This document shows, in pieces, positions 36,325 to 46,451 of a stretch of 64,000 nt of DNA. The notes under the pieces were generated by a model. It did not search any database. It was not told where the DNA came from and was given only the letters and a program-made list of their open reading frames with translations. How positions within the stretch are numbered: the first letter of the stretch is position 1; each line of letters opens with the position of its first letter. The position numbers and the translations under genes were made by a program. This DNA comes from Methylomonas albis. Its GTDB lineage: Bacteria; Pseudomonadota; Gammaproteobacteria; Methylococcales; Methylomonadaceae. The stretch lies in contig NZ_JACXSS010000001.1 in NCBI RefSeq assembly GCF_014850955.1, positions 3,720,001 to 3,784,000 on the forward strand, given 5' to 3'.

Positions 36325-37905
36325 TTACAGCGGCTTGACTTGAGCGGCCTGCCCCGCGCGCCGAAATATCAGCCAATACTCCCGATGCTGTTGTAGATAT
36401 GCGGCTTCGGTAGGCTGGTCTTTTTCCAGAGAAATCAGATAGCCATCGGCATGTTTTGCCGCCCAATCAGCAAGCTGTTCCGCCGGCAAAACCGGCAGAG
36501 GCTGAGTTAATCGCCCTAAGAAATTGAATTGCCCTTGGTAATTCCCTACATACACATAAGGGATGTGCTGTTCGTTTAAACGCTTAACCTGCGACGCCGC
36601 TGGCTCCAGGTTATATGCGGAACCGGCGTAGCGGAAGAAGAATATAAATCCGACAAAAATCGCCGCCACCAAAGCCGTCGATGCCGCCACTATTGTCAAT
36701 TTGCGCTTAATCCACACCGATATTGCCAAAACGACGGCAATAGCCAACACACTCAATCCCCATGTCGGCTGCACAGTCTGCACCCAATTCAATTTCGACA
36801 AGCCCGGCACCTTGGGCAGACACACTAAAAATATTCCGATTGCGGCGAATAGCACCGGCAATAATAACTCTCCACCAAACCTCGGCTTTTCGGCGTTTTG
36901 CCCTACTACCCTGGCCACCAGTAAGGCGAATGCCGGCAACATCGGAATCAAATAATGAATCTGCTTGCTGGGCAACAAAGAAAACACCACAAAAGTCGTT
37001 GCCAGCCAGACCAGACAAAATCGCAGGCCGCCATCGTTAAAAAATCGGCTACCGCGCAGACTGCCCCAGAAACACGGCCAGAATAACCAAGGGAACAGAA
37101 ACATCGGTAAAAAAGGCAGGTACCAAAACATCGAGCGGGTATGGATTTTGGTGCCTACCGCACGATCAGCGGTCTGATGCCAAAGTATCGCATTGGCATA
37201 CTCCTCCCCACCGGCAATGGCGGCCGGAATCGCCCAGGCTAAGGCTATAGCAGCTCCGAGCAAAACGGCGATTAACAAACCGCCAAACCAGCGGAAATAG
37301 ACAACAGGGCGCTGAGCCCAGACAAACACTAACATCGCTGTGGGTATTAAATGCAGAAAAACCACCGGCCCTTTGCTCAAAATGCCCAAGCCCACCGCTA
37401 CCGCGACCAGCACCCAGCCCTTGCGCTCCGCACCTTGTATGACTTCCAGCATGCCGAGCATTCCCAACAGCACCCAGCTAGTCAGCAGAACATCAAACAT
37501 GGTCGACGTGGCGAACAAGGTCCACAGCAAGGTCGCAATCAATATCCACGGCGCCAATAATGCCGCGGCGGCCTGCTCAGTCCAAAGCTTTTCAGCCAAT
37601 TTTCGCGTCAGCAGTAGATTTGCCAATGCCGCCAACGGCCCTACCAAACTTGGCCACCATTCGTTGACGCCAAATACCGACCAACCGGCCTGAATCAGCC
37701 AAAATAGCAAGGGCGGCTTATGGCTATAGGTTTGGCCATTCAAATACGGTACCAGAAAATCGCCGCGCAGCCACATGTCCCAAGCCACGCTGAGATAACG
37801 AGTTTCGTCTATGGGTATTGCCGAGCGAAAATAAACGGTCGCGGTCAACAACAGCCAGAGCGGCAGAATGCCCCAGCGGTAGATCAGATTATCGGATATC
37901 GTCAT
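36325..37905 (-). CDS. ArnT/PMT-like lipid-linked sugar transferase, GT83
   Basis: 526 residues with about twelve membrane helices. The first periplasmic loop IPIDETRYLSVAWDMWLRG holds the acidic pair (DE) of the ArnT/protein-mannosyltransferase family, followed by YSHKPPLLFWLIQAGW. The C-terminal soluble part (about 440-526) is periplasmic. ArnT adds aminoarabinose to lipid A; here the sugar and acceptor are not known, and no arnA/arnB genes are nearby. ATG 37905 (MTISDNLIYRWGILPL) matches family starts better than the GTG at 37980. With the GT2 and LAB_N genes downstream it suggests a lipid A or envelope glycan modification unit. Confidence 0.85.
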   Translation of the reverse strand: MTISDNLIYRWGILPLWLLLTATVYFRSAIPIDETRYLSVAWDMWLRGDFLVPYLNGQTYSHKPPLLFWLIQAGWSVFGVNEWWPSLVGPLAALANLLLTRKLAEKLWTEQAAAALLAPWILIATLLWTLFATSTMFDVLLTSWVLLGMLGMLEVIQGAERKGWVLVAVAVGLGILSKGPVVFLHLIPTAMLVFVWAQRPVVYFRWFGGLLIAVLLGAAIALAWAIPAAIAGGEEYANAILWHQTADRAVGTKIHTRSMFWYLPFLPMFLFPWLFWPCFWGSLRGSRFFNDGGLRFCLVWLATTFVVFSLLPSKQIHYLIPMLPAFALLVARVVGQNAEKPRFGGELLLPVLFAAIGIFLVCLPKVPGLSKLNWVQTVQPTWGLSVLAIAVVLAISVWIKRKLTIVAASTALVAAIFVGFIFFFRYAGSAYNLEPAASQVKRLNEQHIPYVYVGNYQGQFNFLGRLTQPLPVLPAEQLADWAAKHADGYLISLEKDQPTEAAYLQQHREYWLIFRRAGQAAQVKPL

Positions 37906-38075
37906 TGTTAGAAGGAATATCGGTACTGGATAAAACAGGATAACGCCAGCGCTATCATAAAAGAATTCAGCTAATTTCACGCCAGTGATGACACAGGCGG
38001 CAAAGCCCTATGCAAGACGAAATCGGTTGATACCAGCCGCCACACAGACTGAATTGTCCCACTTTGCATTAGGCA

Positions 38076-39113
38076 TTATTGGACAACTAAGCGCCATGAC
38101 ATTTGCTCACCGGCACGCAATGGAGTAATAGCCACGTCAGTGTCGGTGTACGCATCAGGGACGGTCCAGGTTCGTTTTTCTAAGGTGACGCTTGCACTAT
38201 TGCGCGGCAAGCCGTAAAAATCCGCGCCGTAAAAACTGGCAAAGCCTTCCAGCTTATCCAATGCGCCAGCCTGCTCAAAGGCTTCTGCGTACAACTCCAA
38301 TGCCGCATGCGCACTGTAACAACCGGCACATCCACAGCTATTTTCCTTCAGTGCCGTTAAATGCGGCGCACTGTCGGTGCCGAGGAAAAACTTGGGATTA
38401 CCGCTTGTCGCCGCCTTTAATAAGGCTTGGCGATGATGTTCGCGTTTCAGGATAGGCAAACAATAATAGTGCGGACGAATACCGCCAGCCAAAATCGCAT
38501 TGCGGTTGTACAGCAAATGCTGAGGCGTAATAGTCGCGGCGACGTTCTCGGCTGCAGCTTCGACAAACTGTACCGCTTCCTGAGTCGTCAGATGCTCAAC
38601 TACAATGCGTAGCGCCGGAAAGTGCTGGGTAAGCTTGCTTAACGAGCTATCGATAAAGATTTTTTCGCGATCGAAAATATCGTATTCGGCATCGGTGACT
38701 TCGCCATGAATCAATAACGGCACACCGTATTTTTCCATCGCCGCGAACAAGGAATAAGCCGCTTCAATATCGGCGACGCCGGCATCGGAATTAGTGGTCG
38801 CGCCGGCGGGATACAATTTGAACGCATGCACATGTTCGGCATCCGCCAGTTTTTTGATTTCATCCACCGGCGTATTTGCCGTGAGATATAAGGTCATCAA
38901 CGGCTGAAATGCCGAGCCTGGCGGCAAAGCAGCCAAAATTTCTTGCCGGTAGCCCAAAGCCTGCGCCACCGTTGTTACCGGCGGTTTCAGATTGGGCATG
39001 ATAATAGCCCGACCGAATTGCCTAGCCGTATGCGCTATCACCGTTTTTAAAATACTGCCGGTCCTGACGTGCAAATGACTATCGTCAGGTTGGCGTATGG
39101 TCAATTTATCCAT
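38076..39113 (-). CDS. pyrC: Dihydroorotase
   Basis: Zinc enzyme closing carbamoyl aspartate to dihydroorotate in pyrimidine synthesis. 345 residues, the length of class II (E. coli PyrC-type) enzymes. The metal motif is DSHLHVRTG (near residues 11-19, normally D-x-H-x-H-x-R), the carbamylated Lys is in AFKLYPAGATT (near 100), with HGEVTD (near 138) and VVEHLTT (near 175) supplying further His ligands and LGTDSAPH the catalytic Asp. All are intact. CGGAG precedes the ATG. No other pyrimidine gene is adjacent. Confidence 0.95.
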   Translation of the reverse strand: MDKLTIRQPDDSHLHVRTGSILKTVIAHTARQFGRAIIMPNLKPPVTTVAQALGYRQEILAALPPGSAFQPLMTLYLTANTPVDEIKKLADAEHVHAFKLYPAGATTNSDAGVADIEAAYSLFAAMEKYGVPLLIHGEVTDAEYDIFDREKIFIDSSLSKLTQHFPALRIVVEHLTTQEAVQFVEAAAENVAATITPQHLLYNRNAILAGGIRPHYYCLPILKREHHRQALLKAATSGNPKFFLGTDSAPHLTALKENSCGCAGCYSAHAALELYAEAFEQAGALDKLEGFASFYGADFYGLPRNSASVTLEKRTWTVPDAYTDTDVAITPLRAGEQMSWRLVVQ

Positions 39114-39226
39114 AATCTCCGGGCGTTTTCATTTAAAATAGCCCGTTATTCTAACATTAAGGGCCTTGAAAATTTAAAACCCTGCCCTTAGTAAGCCGAT
39201 TTAGACACTTTCAACTGGAGAAGCAG

Positions 39227-39490
39227 ATGCCTATTTACGAATACCAATGCAATGCTTGCGGACATGAACACGAAGCACTGCAAAAACTGAGCGCCGAGCC
39301 CTTAGTCGTTTGCCCCGCCTGCAACGAAGCGGAATTAAGAAAGAAAATCTCCGCAGCGGGATTTCGTCTGAAAGGTGGCGGCTGGTACGAAACCGATTTT
39401 AAAAGCGGCGCTAAGAAAAATGTCGCCGGCGAAAACAAAGCACCGGAAAAAGCCAGCAGTTGCAGTGGCTGCACTAACCACAACCACTAG
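39227..39490 (+). CDS. FmdB-family zinc-ribbon protein
   Basis: 87 residues, starting MPIYEYQCNACGHEHEALQK with a second pair CPACNEAE, so four Cys (C8, C11, C32, C35 approximately) form a zinc ribbon. It ends in a Lys/Ala-rich tail with a CSGCTNHNH terminus. FmdB-like proteins are regulators or chaperone-like small proteins of unclear role. They very often lie just upstream of aspS in proteobacteria, as here (about 93 bases), so co-expression is likely. GGAGAAGC precedes the ATG. Confidence 0.88.
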   Translation: MPIYEYQCNACGHEHEALQKLSAEPLVVCPACNEAELRKKISAAGFRLKGGGWYETDFKSGAKKNVAGENKAPEKASSCSGCTNHNH

Positions 39491-39583
39491 GAAATCCATG
39501 GTAAATGCCAAGTTTTTCCGAAAAGACGAGCATTCCCCCATTTTTACCTATCCCCCCGTATTTTGATTAACCCGAGAACAACT

Positions 39584-41374
39584 ATGCGTAGCCACAAGTG
39601 TGGAGATTTGAACACCCAACATTTAGGTCAAACCGTTGCCCTGTGCGGCTGGGTACATCGTCGTCGTGACCACGGCGGCGTTATTTTTATCGACTTGAGA
39701 GACCGCGCCGGCCTGGTGCAAGTGGTGTTCGATCCCGATATGGCCGAAAGCTTTGCGATTGCCGAAAGTGTGCGCAGCGAATATGTATTGCGTATCGAAG
39801 GTGTCGTGCGCGACCGCCCGGAAGGCACGCATAACCCCAACATGTCTACCGGCCAAATCGAAGTATTGGGCAAACACATCGAAGTACTGAACGAATCGGA
39901 AACCCCGCCGTTCCCATTGGAAAGCGACATCGAAGTCAACGAAGAAACCCGTCTACGCTTCCGTTACATAGACCTGCGCCGCACTGTGATGCAGCAAAAA
40001 ATGAAGGTGCGCCGCGACGTTACCCGCAATCTGCGCCAATATCTAGACGATCACGAATTTTTCGAAATCGAAACGCCGTATCTTACCAAAGCCACTCCGG
40101 AAGGTGCGCGCGACTACATCGTCCCTAGCCGCACCCACCAAAATTCGTTTTTTGCCTTGCCGCAGTCACCGCAGCTGTACAAACAGTTACTGATGATTGC
40201 AGGCATGGATCGCTATTATCAAGTGGTGCGCTGTTTCCGCGACGAAGACTTACGCGCCGACCGCCAGCCGGAATTTACCCAGTTGGATATCGAGACCTCG
40301 TTCATGAACGAGCAGCAAATCATGGTAATCATGGAAGAAATGATCCGCCGCTTGTTCAAAGACATTATTGATGTCGATTTGGGCGACAAATTCCCGGTCA
40401 TGAGTTATGCCGAAGCCATGAATCGTTACGGTTCGGACCGCCCGGACCTGCGTATCCCGCTGGAACTGCTAGACATTGCCGAGGAAATGAAAGGCGTGGA
40501 TTTCAAAGTCTTCTCCGGCCCAGCTAACGATCCGAACGGCCGCGTGGTCGCGATGAAATTGCCGGAAGGTGGCGACTTGAGCCGCAGCGTGATCGACGAA
40601 CTGACCAAGTTCGTGGGCATTTATGGTGCGAAAGGCTTGGCGTACATCAAAGTCAACGATCTGGCCGCCGGCGTCGAAGGCTTGCAATCGCCTATCGTCA
40701 AATTCGCTCCGGCTGACGTCTGGGCCAAGGTAATGGAAAAAGTCGGCGCACAGAACGGCGACTTGATTTTCTTCGGTGCCGACAAAACGGGCATCGTCAA
40801 CGAGGCAATGGGTGCATTACGGGTTAAATTAGGCTTGGACCGCAACTTATTGACTGGTCCCTGGAAACCGTTGTGGGTCGTGGACTTCCCGATGTTCGCC
40901 TGGGATGAAAAAGCCCAACGTTTCACCGCGATTCACCATCCGTTTACCGCACCGAGCTGCTCGGTGGAAGAATTGGTCGCCAATCCCGGCACCGCGCTGT
41001 CGCGCGCTTACGACTTGGTATTGAACGGCACCGAGGTCGGCGGTGGCTCGATCAGGATCAACCGCACCGCGATGCAACAAACCGTATTCGACATTCTCGG
41101 CATCGGCCACGAAGAAGCGCGGGAGAAATTCGGCTTCTTACTGGACGCCTTGAAATACGGCGCACCGCCGCACGGTGGTATCGCCTTTGGCTTGGACCGT
41201 TTGGTGATGCTGATGACCGGCGCCAGCTCGATCCGCGATGTGATTGCTTTCCCGAAAACCCAAACTGCTGCCTGCCCGCTATTCAACGCGCCGGCCGAGG
41301 TCAGCGAAGAGCAATTGAAGGAACTCGGTATCAGACTGCGTAAGCCTGCCGGCAAGGACGAAAAACCGGAATAA
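39584..41374 (+). CDS. aspS: Aspartyl-tRNA synthetase
   Basis: Class IIb aminoacyl-tRNA synthetase. ATG 39584 gives 596 residues. Order: OB-fold anticodon-binding domain (residues 1-110, [22 protein letters not shown]), motif 1 around FRYIDLRR, motif 2 [25 protein letters not shown] (near 210-235), the bacterial GAD insertion (about 290-420) and motif 3 [19 protein letters not shown] near 530-550. In the anticodon-recognition loop the His of [10 protein letters not shown] is common to bacterial-type enzymes, including non-discriminating ones, so I cannot say whether it also charges tRNA-Asn; gatCAB or asnS is not in the window. A terminator follows. Confidence 0.96.
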   Translation: MRSHKCGDLNTQHLGQTVALCGWVHRRRDHGGVIFIDLRDRAGLVQVVFDPDMAESFAIAESVRSEYVLRIEGVVRDRPEGTHNPNMSTGQIEVLGKHIEVLNESETPPFPLESDIEVNEETRLRFRYIDLRRTVMQQKMKVRRDVTRNLRQYLDDHEFFEIETPYLTKATPEGARDYIVPSRTHQNSFFALPQSPQLYKQLLMIAGMDRYYQVVRCFRDEDLRADRQPEFTQLDIETSFMNEQQIMVIMEEMIRRLFKDIIDVDLGDKFPVMSYAEAMNRYGSDRPDLRIPLELLDIAEEMKGVDFKVFSGPANDPNGRVVAMKLPEGGDLSRSVIDELTKFVGIYGAKGLAYIKVNDLAAGVEGLQSPIVKFAPADVWAKVMEKVGAQNGDLIFFGADKTGIVNEAMGALRVKLGLDRNLLTGPWKPLWVVDFPMFAWDEKAQRFTAIHHPFTAPSCSVEELVANPGTALSRAYDLVLNGTEVGGGSIRINRTAMQQTVFDILGIGHEEAREKFGFLLDALKYGAPPHGGIAFGLDRLVMLMTGASSIRDVIAFPKTQTAACPLFNAPAEVSEEQLKELGIRLRKPAGKDEKPE

Positions 41375-41384
41375 GCACCCCATC

Positions 41385-41416
41385 AAAGGGTGGACAAGTG
41401 ATTTGTCCACCCTTTT
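41385..41416 (+). terminator. Intrinsic terminator of aspS
   Basis: AAAGGGTGGACAA (41385-41397) pairs with TTGTCCACCCTTT around a 5-base loop and ends in CCCTTTT. It starts 10 bases after the aspS stop. The perfect 13-bp stem is strong, though the T-run is short. Confidence 0.8.
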
Positions 41417-41538
41417 CCGTGGCAATAAGGCTTGCCGCAAATAACCCCATCACCACCCTTCGCATCAATCAACTAGAAACCGCATAATTTGCCGGTTACT
41501 GCGTTGATAAACATCAAAAAATCCCCCACAAATAGCTG

Positions 41539-41567
41539 TTGACTTTTTTTACCGAATTGATAAGTTA
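41539..41567 (+). promoter_or_regulatory. Candidate promoter of the 91-residue gene
   Basis: TTGACT (41539-41544) is a five-of-six -35 box; a weak -10 (TAAGTT, 41561-41566) lies 16 bases further. The start codon is about 100 bases downstream, leaving a leader of about 85-90 bases. Confidence 0.4.
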
Positions 41568-41663
41568 ATCACGTTATTTTTGCAAATAACAGATCCAGGT
41601 TTCGGATCTTTGCATGGCACAGGGATTAGCGTCCAAAACTCCCCTTTGCGGGAGGAGGTTGCT

Positions 41664-41939
41664 ATGAACAAAATAACCCCACATCTACTTCGCGACTTAA
41701 ATAACACTCTGCCCGAAGGCACAGAATGCTATCTTTGCAATGCGGTCAGACGAGCATTAAGTAAATACCGTCAAGGTCGCGAACCCGTGGCTTACCTGAA
41801 TAAAGACCAAGCGCTACCGATGTTGACCCACCGCCTTGGTCGCGGTCTCAGACGCTTTTTCGTCAACGATGTTCAAGCCGAGCTAGACGCGGCGGATCAC
41901 TCGGTACATCAAAAAAGCTCGCTTAGCTGGCCCTACTGA
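41664..41939 (+). CDS. Unknown 91-residue basic protein with a CxxC motif
   Basis: 91 residues starting MNKITPHLLRDLNNTLPEGT. It has a short CYLC pair (near residues 23-26) in ECYLCNAVRRALSKYRQG, a central AYLNKDQALPMLTHRLGRGLRRFFVNDVQAELD that is rich in Arg/Leu and probably helical, and a polar tail. I do not recognise the family. A strong GGAGGAGG lies before ATG 41664, and the gene has its own promoter-like and terminator sequences, so it is very likely expressed. The leader can fold CTCCC (41639-41643) onto GGGAG (41650-41654), which overlaps the ribosome-binding site, so translation may be regulated (inference). Confidence 0.75.
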   Translation: MNKITPHLLRDLNNTLPEGTECYLCNAVRRALSKYRQGREPVAYLNKDQALPMLTHRLGRGLRRFFVNDVQAELDAADHSVHQKSSLSWPY

Positions 41940-41985
41940 TCAACCCAATTAATCATCTATTAGGAAAATAAGCTACCTAGACTAT

Positions 41986-42011
41986 CCCCCTTCGGCGAAG
42001 GGGGAGTTTTT
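41986..42011 (+). terminator. Intrinsic terminator of the 91-residue gene
   Basis: CCCCCTTC (41986-41993) and GAAGGGGG (41997-42004) form an 8-bp stem with a tight loop, followed by AGTTTTT. It starts 47 bases after the stop codon. The opposite strand has no T-run, so it is one-directional. Confidence 0.88.
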
Positions 42012-42036
42012 CGTCACCAAACCAGCTTATATCGCA

Positions 42037-43017
42037 TCACGCATGGTGTACCGGAAAAGCCAGCACATCACCAATCGCCGCGCTACCAGTGGCAATCATC
42101 AACAACCTGTCCAAGCCAACCGCCACGCCGCTACAATCCGGCAAACCGAATTTCAGCGCATCCAAAAAGGCTTCATCTTTACTAACTGCCGGCAAATCAT
42201 GGTTCAATCGGTAGGCGATTTCCTTATCGAAACGCGCCTCTTGCTCACGCGGATCGGCCAATTCAAAAAAGCCGTTGCCTAGTTCCACGCCGTTGATGAA
42301 TACTTCGAAACGCTCGCTGATGCGCGGATCGTCCACATTGAGGCGCGCCAACGACGACTGTATCGCCGGATAAGCGTGCAGCAAATAAATCGTATTCCGG
42401 CGCATCGCCAGCTGTACACGGTGACTAAAAATAAAATCCAACCATAAGGCATGGTCCTCACCGCATAAATCCACGGCTTCCGCCAATGCGTTAGAAACCG
42501 CATAAGTCCGATAGTCATCGACGGAAAAGTGCAAGGGGTCCAAACCTGTGGATTCTTGAAAAAACTGCTGGTAGCTGACTCGAATAATCGGCAAGACCGG
42601 AAGGAAAGGCTGTAACAGTTGCTGCAATAAGTCGGCGACTTCCGTCATTAGTTGCCCCATAGAGTAAGCAACCCGATACCATTCCAGAATGGTGAATTCC
42701 GGATTGTGGTGGCGCCCGGCTTCGCCGTTCCTAAACGCTTTACAGATTTGGTAAATACTGCCACTACCGGCGGCCAACAAGCGCTTCATCGCAAATTCCG
42801 GCGAAGTTTGCAGAAATAAGGTTTGTTGGTTTGGCGGAATGTTAAATTGACTGCTAAAAAAATCCAGCTGTGGGTCGGTGCCGGTGGCCCGGCACAGCAG
42901 CGGTGTTTCGACTTCCAGCACATCGCGCGCGTCGAAAAAACGCCGTATCGCCGCCAGCATTTGCGCGCGAATGCGCAAATGCTCAAGCGGGCAGCTCGGC
43001 TGCCAGCCTACTGTCAC
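42037..43017 (-). CDS. epmA: EF-P lysine ligase EpmA (GenX/PoxA)
   Basis: Paralogue of the catalytic domain of lysyl-tRNA synthetase that attaches (R)-beta-lysine to EF-P. 326 residues without an anticodon-binding domain, as expected. Motif 1 region [27 protein letters not shown], motif 2 [27 protein letters not shown] (near 95-120), motif 3 [15 protein letters not shown] (near 295-310) and [15 protein letters not shown] are present. It starts at GTG 43017, which overlaps the efp stop by 4 bases (GTGA), so the two are translationally coupled. Its substrate is supplied by EpmB, whose gene nearby is frameshifted. Confidence 0.94.
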   Translation of the reverse strand: MTVGWQPSCPLEHLRIRAQMLAAIRRFFDARDVLEVETPLLCRATGTDPQLDFFSSQFNIPPNQQTLFLQTSPEFAMKRLLAAGSGSIYQICKAFRNGEAGRHHNPEFTILEWYRVAYSMGQLMTEVADLLQQLLQPFLPVLPIIRVSYQQFFQESTGLDPLHFSVDDYRTYAVSNALAEAVDLCGEDHALWLDFIFSHRVQLAMRRNTIYLLHAYPAIQSSLARLNVDDPRISERFEVFINGVELGNGFFELADPREQEARFDKEIAYRLNHDLPAVSKDEAFLDALKFGLPDCSGVAVGLDRLLMIATGSAAIGDVLAFPVHHA

Positions 43018-43583
43018 TCTTTAACGCGGGAAACGTATTCGCCGGTACGCGTATCGACTTTAATCATTTCGCCGATTTGCACAAACAATGGCACCCGCAC
43101 CACCGCACCGGATTCCAGCGTAGCCGGTTTGCCGCCGCCGCCGGAAGTATCGCCCTTTAAACCCGGATCAGTTTCGGTGATGGTCAACTCCACAAAATTG
43201 GGCGGCGTTACCGACAACGGCGAGTCGTTCCACAAGGTCATAGTACAAACATCTTGTTCTTTCAACCATTTGACAGCGTCAGACACGGCATTTTTGTCGG
43301 CCTGATATTGCTCGAAAGTGTCGGGCACCATGAAATGCCAGAATTCGCCGTCGCTATATAAATATTGCATTTCCTTATCAACGACATCCGCACCCTCGAC
43401 GGTATCACCGGATTTGAAAGTACGCTCGATCACCCGGCCGGTTTTCAGATTTCTGATCCTGACTCGGTTGAACGCCTGCCCCTTACCCGGCTTAACAAAC
43501 TCGTTTTCGATAATCGAACAAGGGTCATTGTCCAGCATGATTTTCAAGCCGCCCTTGAACTCGTTGGTGCTAAAAGTCGCCAT
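43014..43583 (-). CDS. efp: Elongation factor P
   Basis: Translation factor that rescues ribosomes stalled at proline runs. 189 residues: KOW-like domain I (1-65), then two OB domains. The modification site is Lys34 in VKPGKGQAF, the same position as the beta-lysylated Lys34 of E. coli EF-P, with the matching loop, so EpmA/EpmB-type modification is expected. The C-terminus [25 protein letters not shown] is typical. GAGGA precedes ATG 43583; a start six codons earlier is less likely. It is divergent from epmB with about 70 bases between. Confidence 0.96.
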   Translation of the reverse strand: MATFSTNEFKGGLKIMLDNDPCSIIENEFVKPGKGQAFNRVRIRNLKTGRVIERTFKSGDTVEGADVVDKEMQYLYSDGEFWHFMVPDTFEQYQADKNAVSDAVKWLKEQDVCTMTLWNDSPLSVTPPNFVELTITETDPGLKGDTSGGGGKPATLESGAVVRVPLFVQIGEMIKVDTRTGEYVSRVKE

Positions 43584-43656
43584 TTTTTCCTCGTGAAACA
43601 AATAATAGTCGGGCGATTATAATGGATAAGATTTTTAATCGGAAACTGGAGCAACA

Positions 43657-44642
43657 TTGAATACCCAAACCGCCGGTTGGCAACAGGCGCTGGCCGACGC
43701 ATTTACCAGTGTCGACGCGCTCTGCGAATATCTGAATATTCCAACAGACAGCTTGGCATTGCTACCGGATTTCAAAGCCTTTCCGCTCCGTGTGCCGCGC
43801 GGTTTTGCTGATTGCATGCGCCCAGGCGATGCGAATGACCCCTTGTTGAAACAAGTACTGCCAATTCAAGACGAATTGATCGACTATCCGGGTTATAGCC
43901 ATGACCCGGTGGGCGACCTTACTGCCGTTGCCGAAGCCGGCATCATTCATAAGTATCATGGCAGGGTATTGTTAATCAGTACCGGCGCTTGCGCTGTGCA
44001 TTGCCGTTATTGTTTTCGCCGTAATTTCCCTTACGCCGAACTGCAATTATCAACGCAAAAACTTCAACAAGCCGTTAGCTATATTGCCAATCGTCCAGAA
44101 ATCAGCGAAGTGATTCTTAGCGGCGGCGACCCCTTGCTGCTAAATGACAATAAACTGGGTCAGTTATTAAGACATCTGGGCGAGATTAAACACATCCGTC
44201 GCATCCGTATCCACAGCCGCGTACCTATCGTGCTACCTACGCGAATCACCGAACAACTGCTCAACACCCTAACCAGCCTGCCCCAGCAAGTTATCATGGT
44301 GTTACACGCCAATCACGCCAACGAGCTGAGTTCTGCCGTTGGAATAATTTGCAACACTTTGCGGCAGCAAGGGGTCACCTTGTTGAATCAAAGCGTGCTA
44401 CTGAAAGGTGTTAACGATAGGGGGACACGCTCTGTGAACTCAGCGAAAAACTATTTGAATTGGGTATTTTGCCTTATTACCTGCATGTATTGGACCACGC
44501 CAGCGGCACCAGCCATTTTGAAGTACCCGAAACCGCTGCCCTGCAGTTACTTGAGCATATGCAAAGCCATCTACCCGGCTATTTGGTGCCTAAATTAGTT
44601 AAAGAACAGGCCGGAGCCGCTTATAAAATCCGAATTTGCTGA
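43657..44642 (+). pseudogene. epmB: EF-P beta-lysylation protein EpmB, disrupted by a frameshift
   Basis: Radical-SAM lysine 2,3-aminomutase that makes (R)-beta-lysine for EF-P. It starts at TTG 43657 with GGAG five bases upstream. The radical-SAM cluster motif CAVHCRYCFRRNF (near residues 110-122), SGGDPLL and the RIRIHSRVP segment are intact. After LLKGVND (near residue 255) the frame changes at GGGGG (44420-44424): the original frame runs on as nonsense to 44598, whereas one extra G would continue as DTLCELSEKLFELGILPYYLHVLD and end at 44642. So one base is missing, or there is a sequencing error in a homopolymer. The lost part is the last fifth, including the conserved ILPYYLHVLD segment. 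Confidence 0.85.
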
Positions 44643-44740
44643 GCAAGAGACATTTTTCCGGTTATGCTGTTTCACATTTACCTGTACCCAGTCTAAGATT
44701 TTCCGGTCCCATCAGGTTTCATTCTCCGCGCCGGCACAAT

Positions 44741-46432
44741 ATGACAGATAAACTCACAAACACCGCCAGACAGATACGTCGCATCGTGCTGGTCGCAGTG
44801 TGTTTACTGTTGCTGTGCGACATTACCGTTACACTTTATAAAAATATCAACGGCGCCGGACCACTGCCGCAAATACTCGAGCTGTTACTGCCCGGACTGG
44901 CTGTCTTACTGATTTTTAGCGAACTGATATCGAATCGGCAACAGCATTTATCAGGACTAACATCAATCGGCAACTTTAACGACCATCTCGAGCAGTCCGC
45001 CATCGTGGTCGATAATCGGTGCATCATTCGTAACGCCAATATGGCTGCGGTTTTATCGGTGAGCAAGACTCCTGCGGAATTAGTGGGACAAGCTATTCAT
45101 ACCTGGTTTCATCCAACCAACCATGACGACACCGAATGTCCGATATGCCAACACATCAAAGCTGGCAAGGCTATGCCGGCTACTGACTTCGCCTTTCCAA
45201 ACCAAACATGGCAGCAAATTTCGCTTACCCGTCTTTCTACGCATAACGACAGCCCATTAATTCAGTTTCATATCGACATCACGCCCCGCAAGGAGCTCGA
45301 AGAGCAATTAGCCTTGGTAATAAACGGTGCCGAACTGGGTTATTGGGATTGGCATTATTTAAGCGGCAAACACTCCGTGAATCAGCGCTGGCTGGAAATG
45401 CTTGGCCTCAGCCAAGACGATCTGGATCAGACTGTCAGCGACTGGGACAAACGTGTGCATCCCGATGACAGACAGCGAGTTCAAGAGCTGGTGACCAAAC
45501 ATATAGAATCCGGCCGCCCCTATGTCGTGGAATTTCGCATGCGTCATAAACTCGGCCATTGGGTATGGATACAAGGGTCCGGAGCCGTCGTGGCTCACGA
45601 TCCGATCAGCGGCAAACCAAGTCGACTATGCGGCACCCACCAAGACATCAGCGTACGCAAGCAATCGGAGCATAATCTGCAACGCGCTTATCAAATCATT
45701 AGCCAGAGCGCCGCGGTGGTGCTGAAATGGAATAATTCCGATGGTTTACCCATCGAGTTCGCCACTGAGAATGCCCGCCAGCTGTTCGGCTACAGCGTTG
45801 AACAACTGATTACCGGCAATCTGTTTTATCTCAATCTAGTCCATCCCGACGATAGCGGAGTTTTCCTTCGTGAAATCGGCACCTGCCGCAACGATCCGGA
45901 CTGTTGCGAAATAGTGCATCAGCCTTATCGCATCGTCACCCAAAACGGCGGCATCAAATGGGTACAAGACCGAAAAATGGTGGTTCGCAACGAGCAAGGC
46001 AGAATTATCGATTATCAGGGCTTGGTTACCGATATTACTCAGCAGCGCCAGCAAAGCAGCGTGATCAGAAATATCGTCTCCAGCAACCTGCCGCAAAACG
46101 CCACATCTCTACTGGATAATCTGACATTATTAACTTTGGAAACCTTGGGTGCCGACTATGCGATGATTGCAGAGGTGCTGGACGATAAGCGCGCGCGCAG
46201 TCTGTCGCTGTGTGCAAACGGCAAAATCATAGCCAATCGCGAATTTAGCTTGCAAGACTCGCCGTGCCAAGAGCTTGCCAGTGGGACTATTCGCTACTAC
46301 GAACGCGACGTTGCCGCACAATTTCCGGCTGCCAGTTGGCTAAGGCTCAAGCAGGTGGAGGGCTATTTGGGCATTCCGTTACTGGATAAACAACAAAATA
46401 GTTTTGGGTTCATTTCGGTATCCTACTGTCGG
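44741..46432 (+). pseudogene. Hybrid sensor histidine kinase, N-terminal part (split by an IS)
   Basis: First 564 codons of a kinase gene whose other half is at 48111-50417. From ATG 44741: two membrane helices (residues 14-32 and 41-60), a PAS-like region with CPIC (about 85-185), a PAS/PAC module (about 190-305), another PAS (about 310-430), and a GAF domain (from about 437) that is cut by the insertion. Removing 46433-48110 joins CGG to CCA in frame (YCR-PIPDIN), restoring a protein of 1332 residues. As it stands, the frame runs a few codons into the IS and stops at 46459. The ATG has no clear ribosome-binding site; a TTG at 44636 is an alternative. Confidence 0.85.
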
Positions 46433-46451
46433 CCCAGACTGTGTAAAAACG
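46433..46451. repeat. Left terminal inverted repeat of the IS
   Basis: CCCAGACTGTGTAAAAACG; matches the reverse complement of the right end at 18 of 19 positions (the difference is the A at position 13). Confidence 0.9.
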
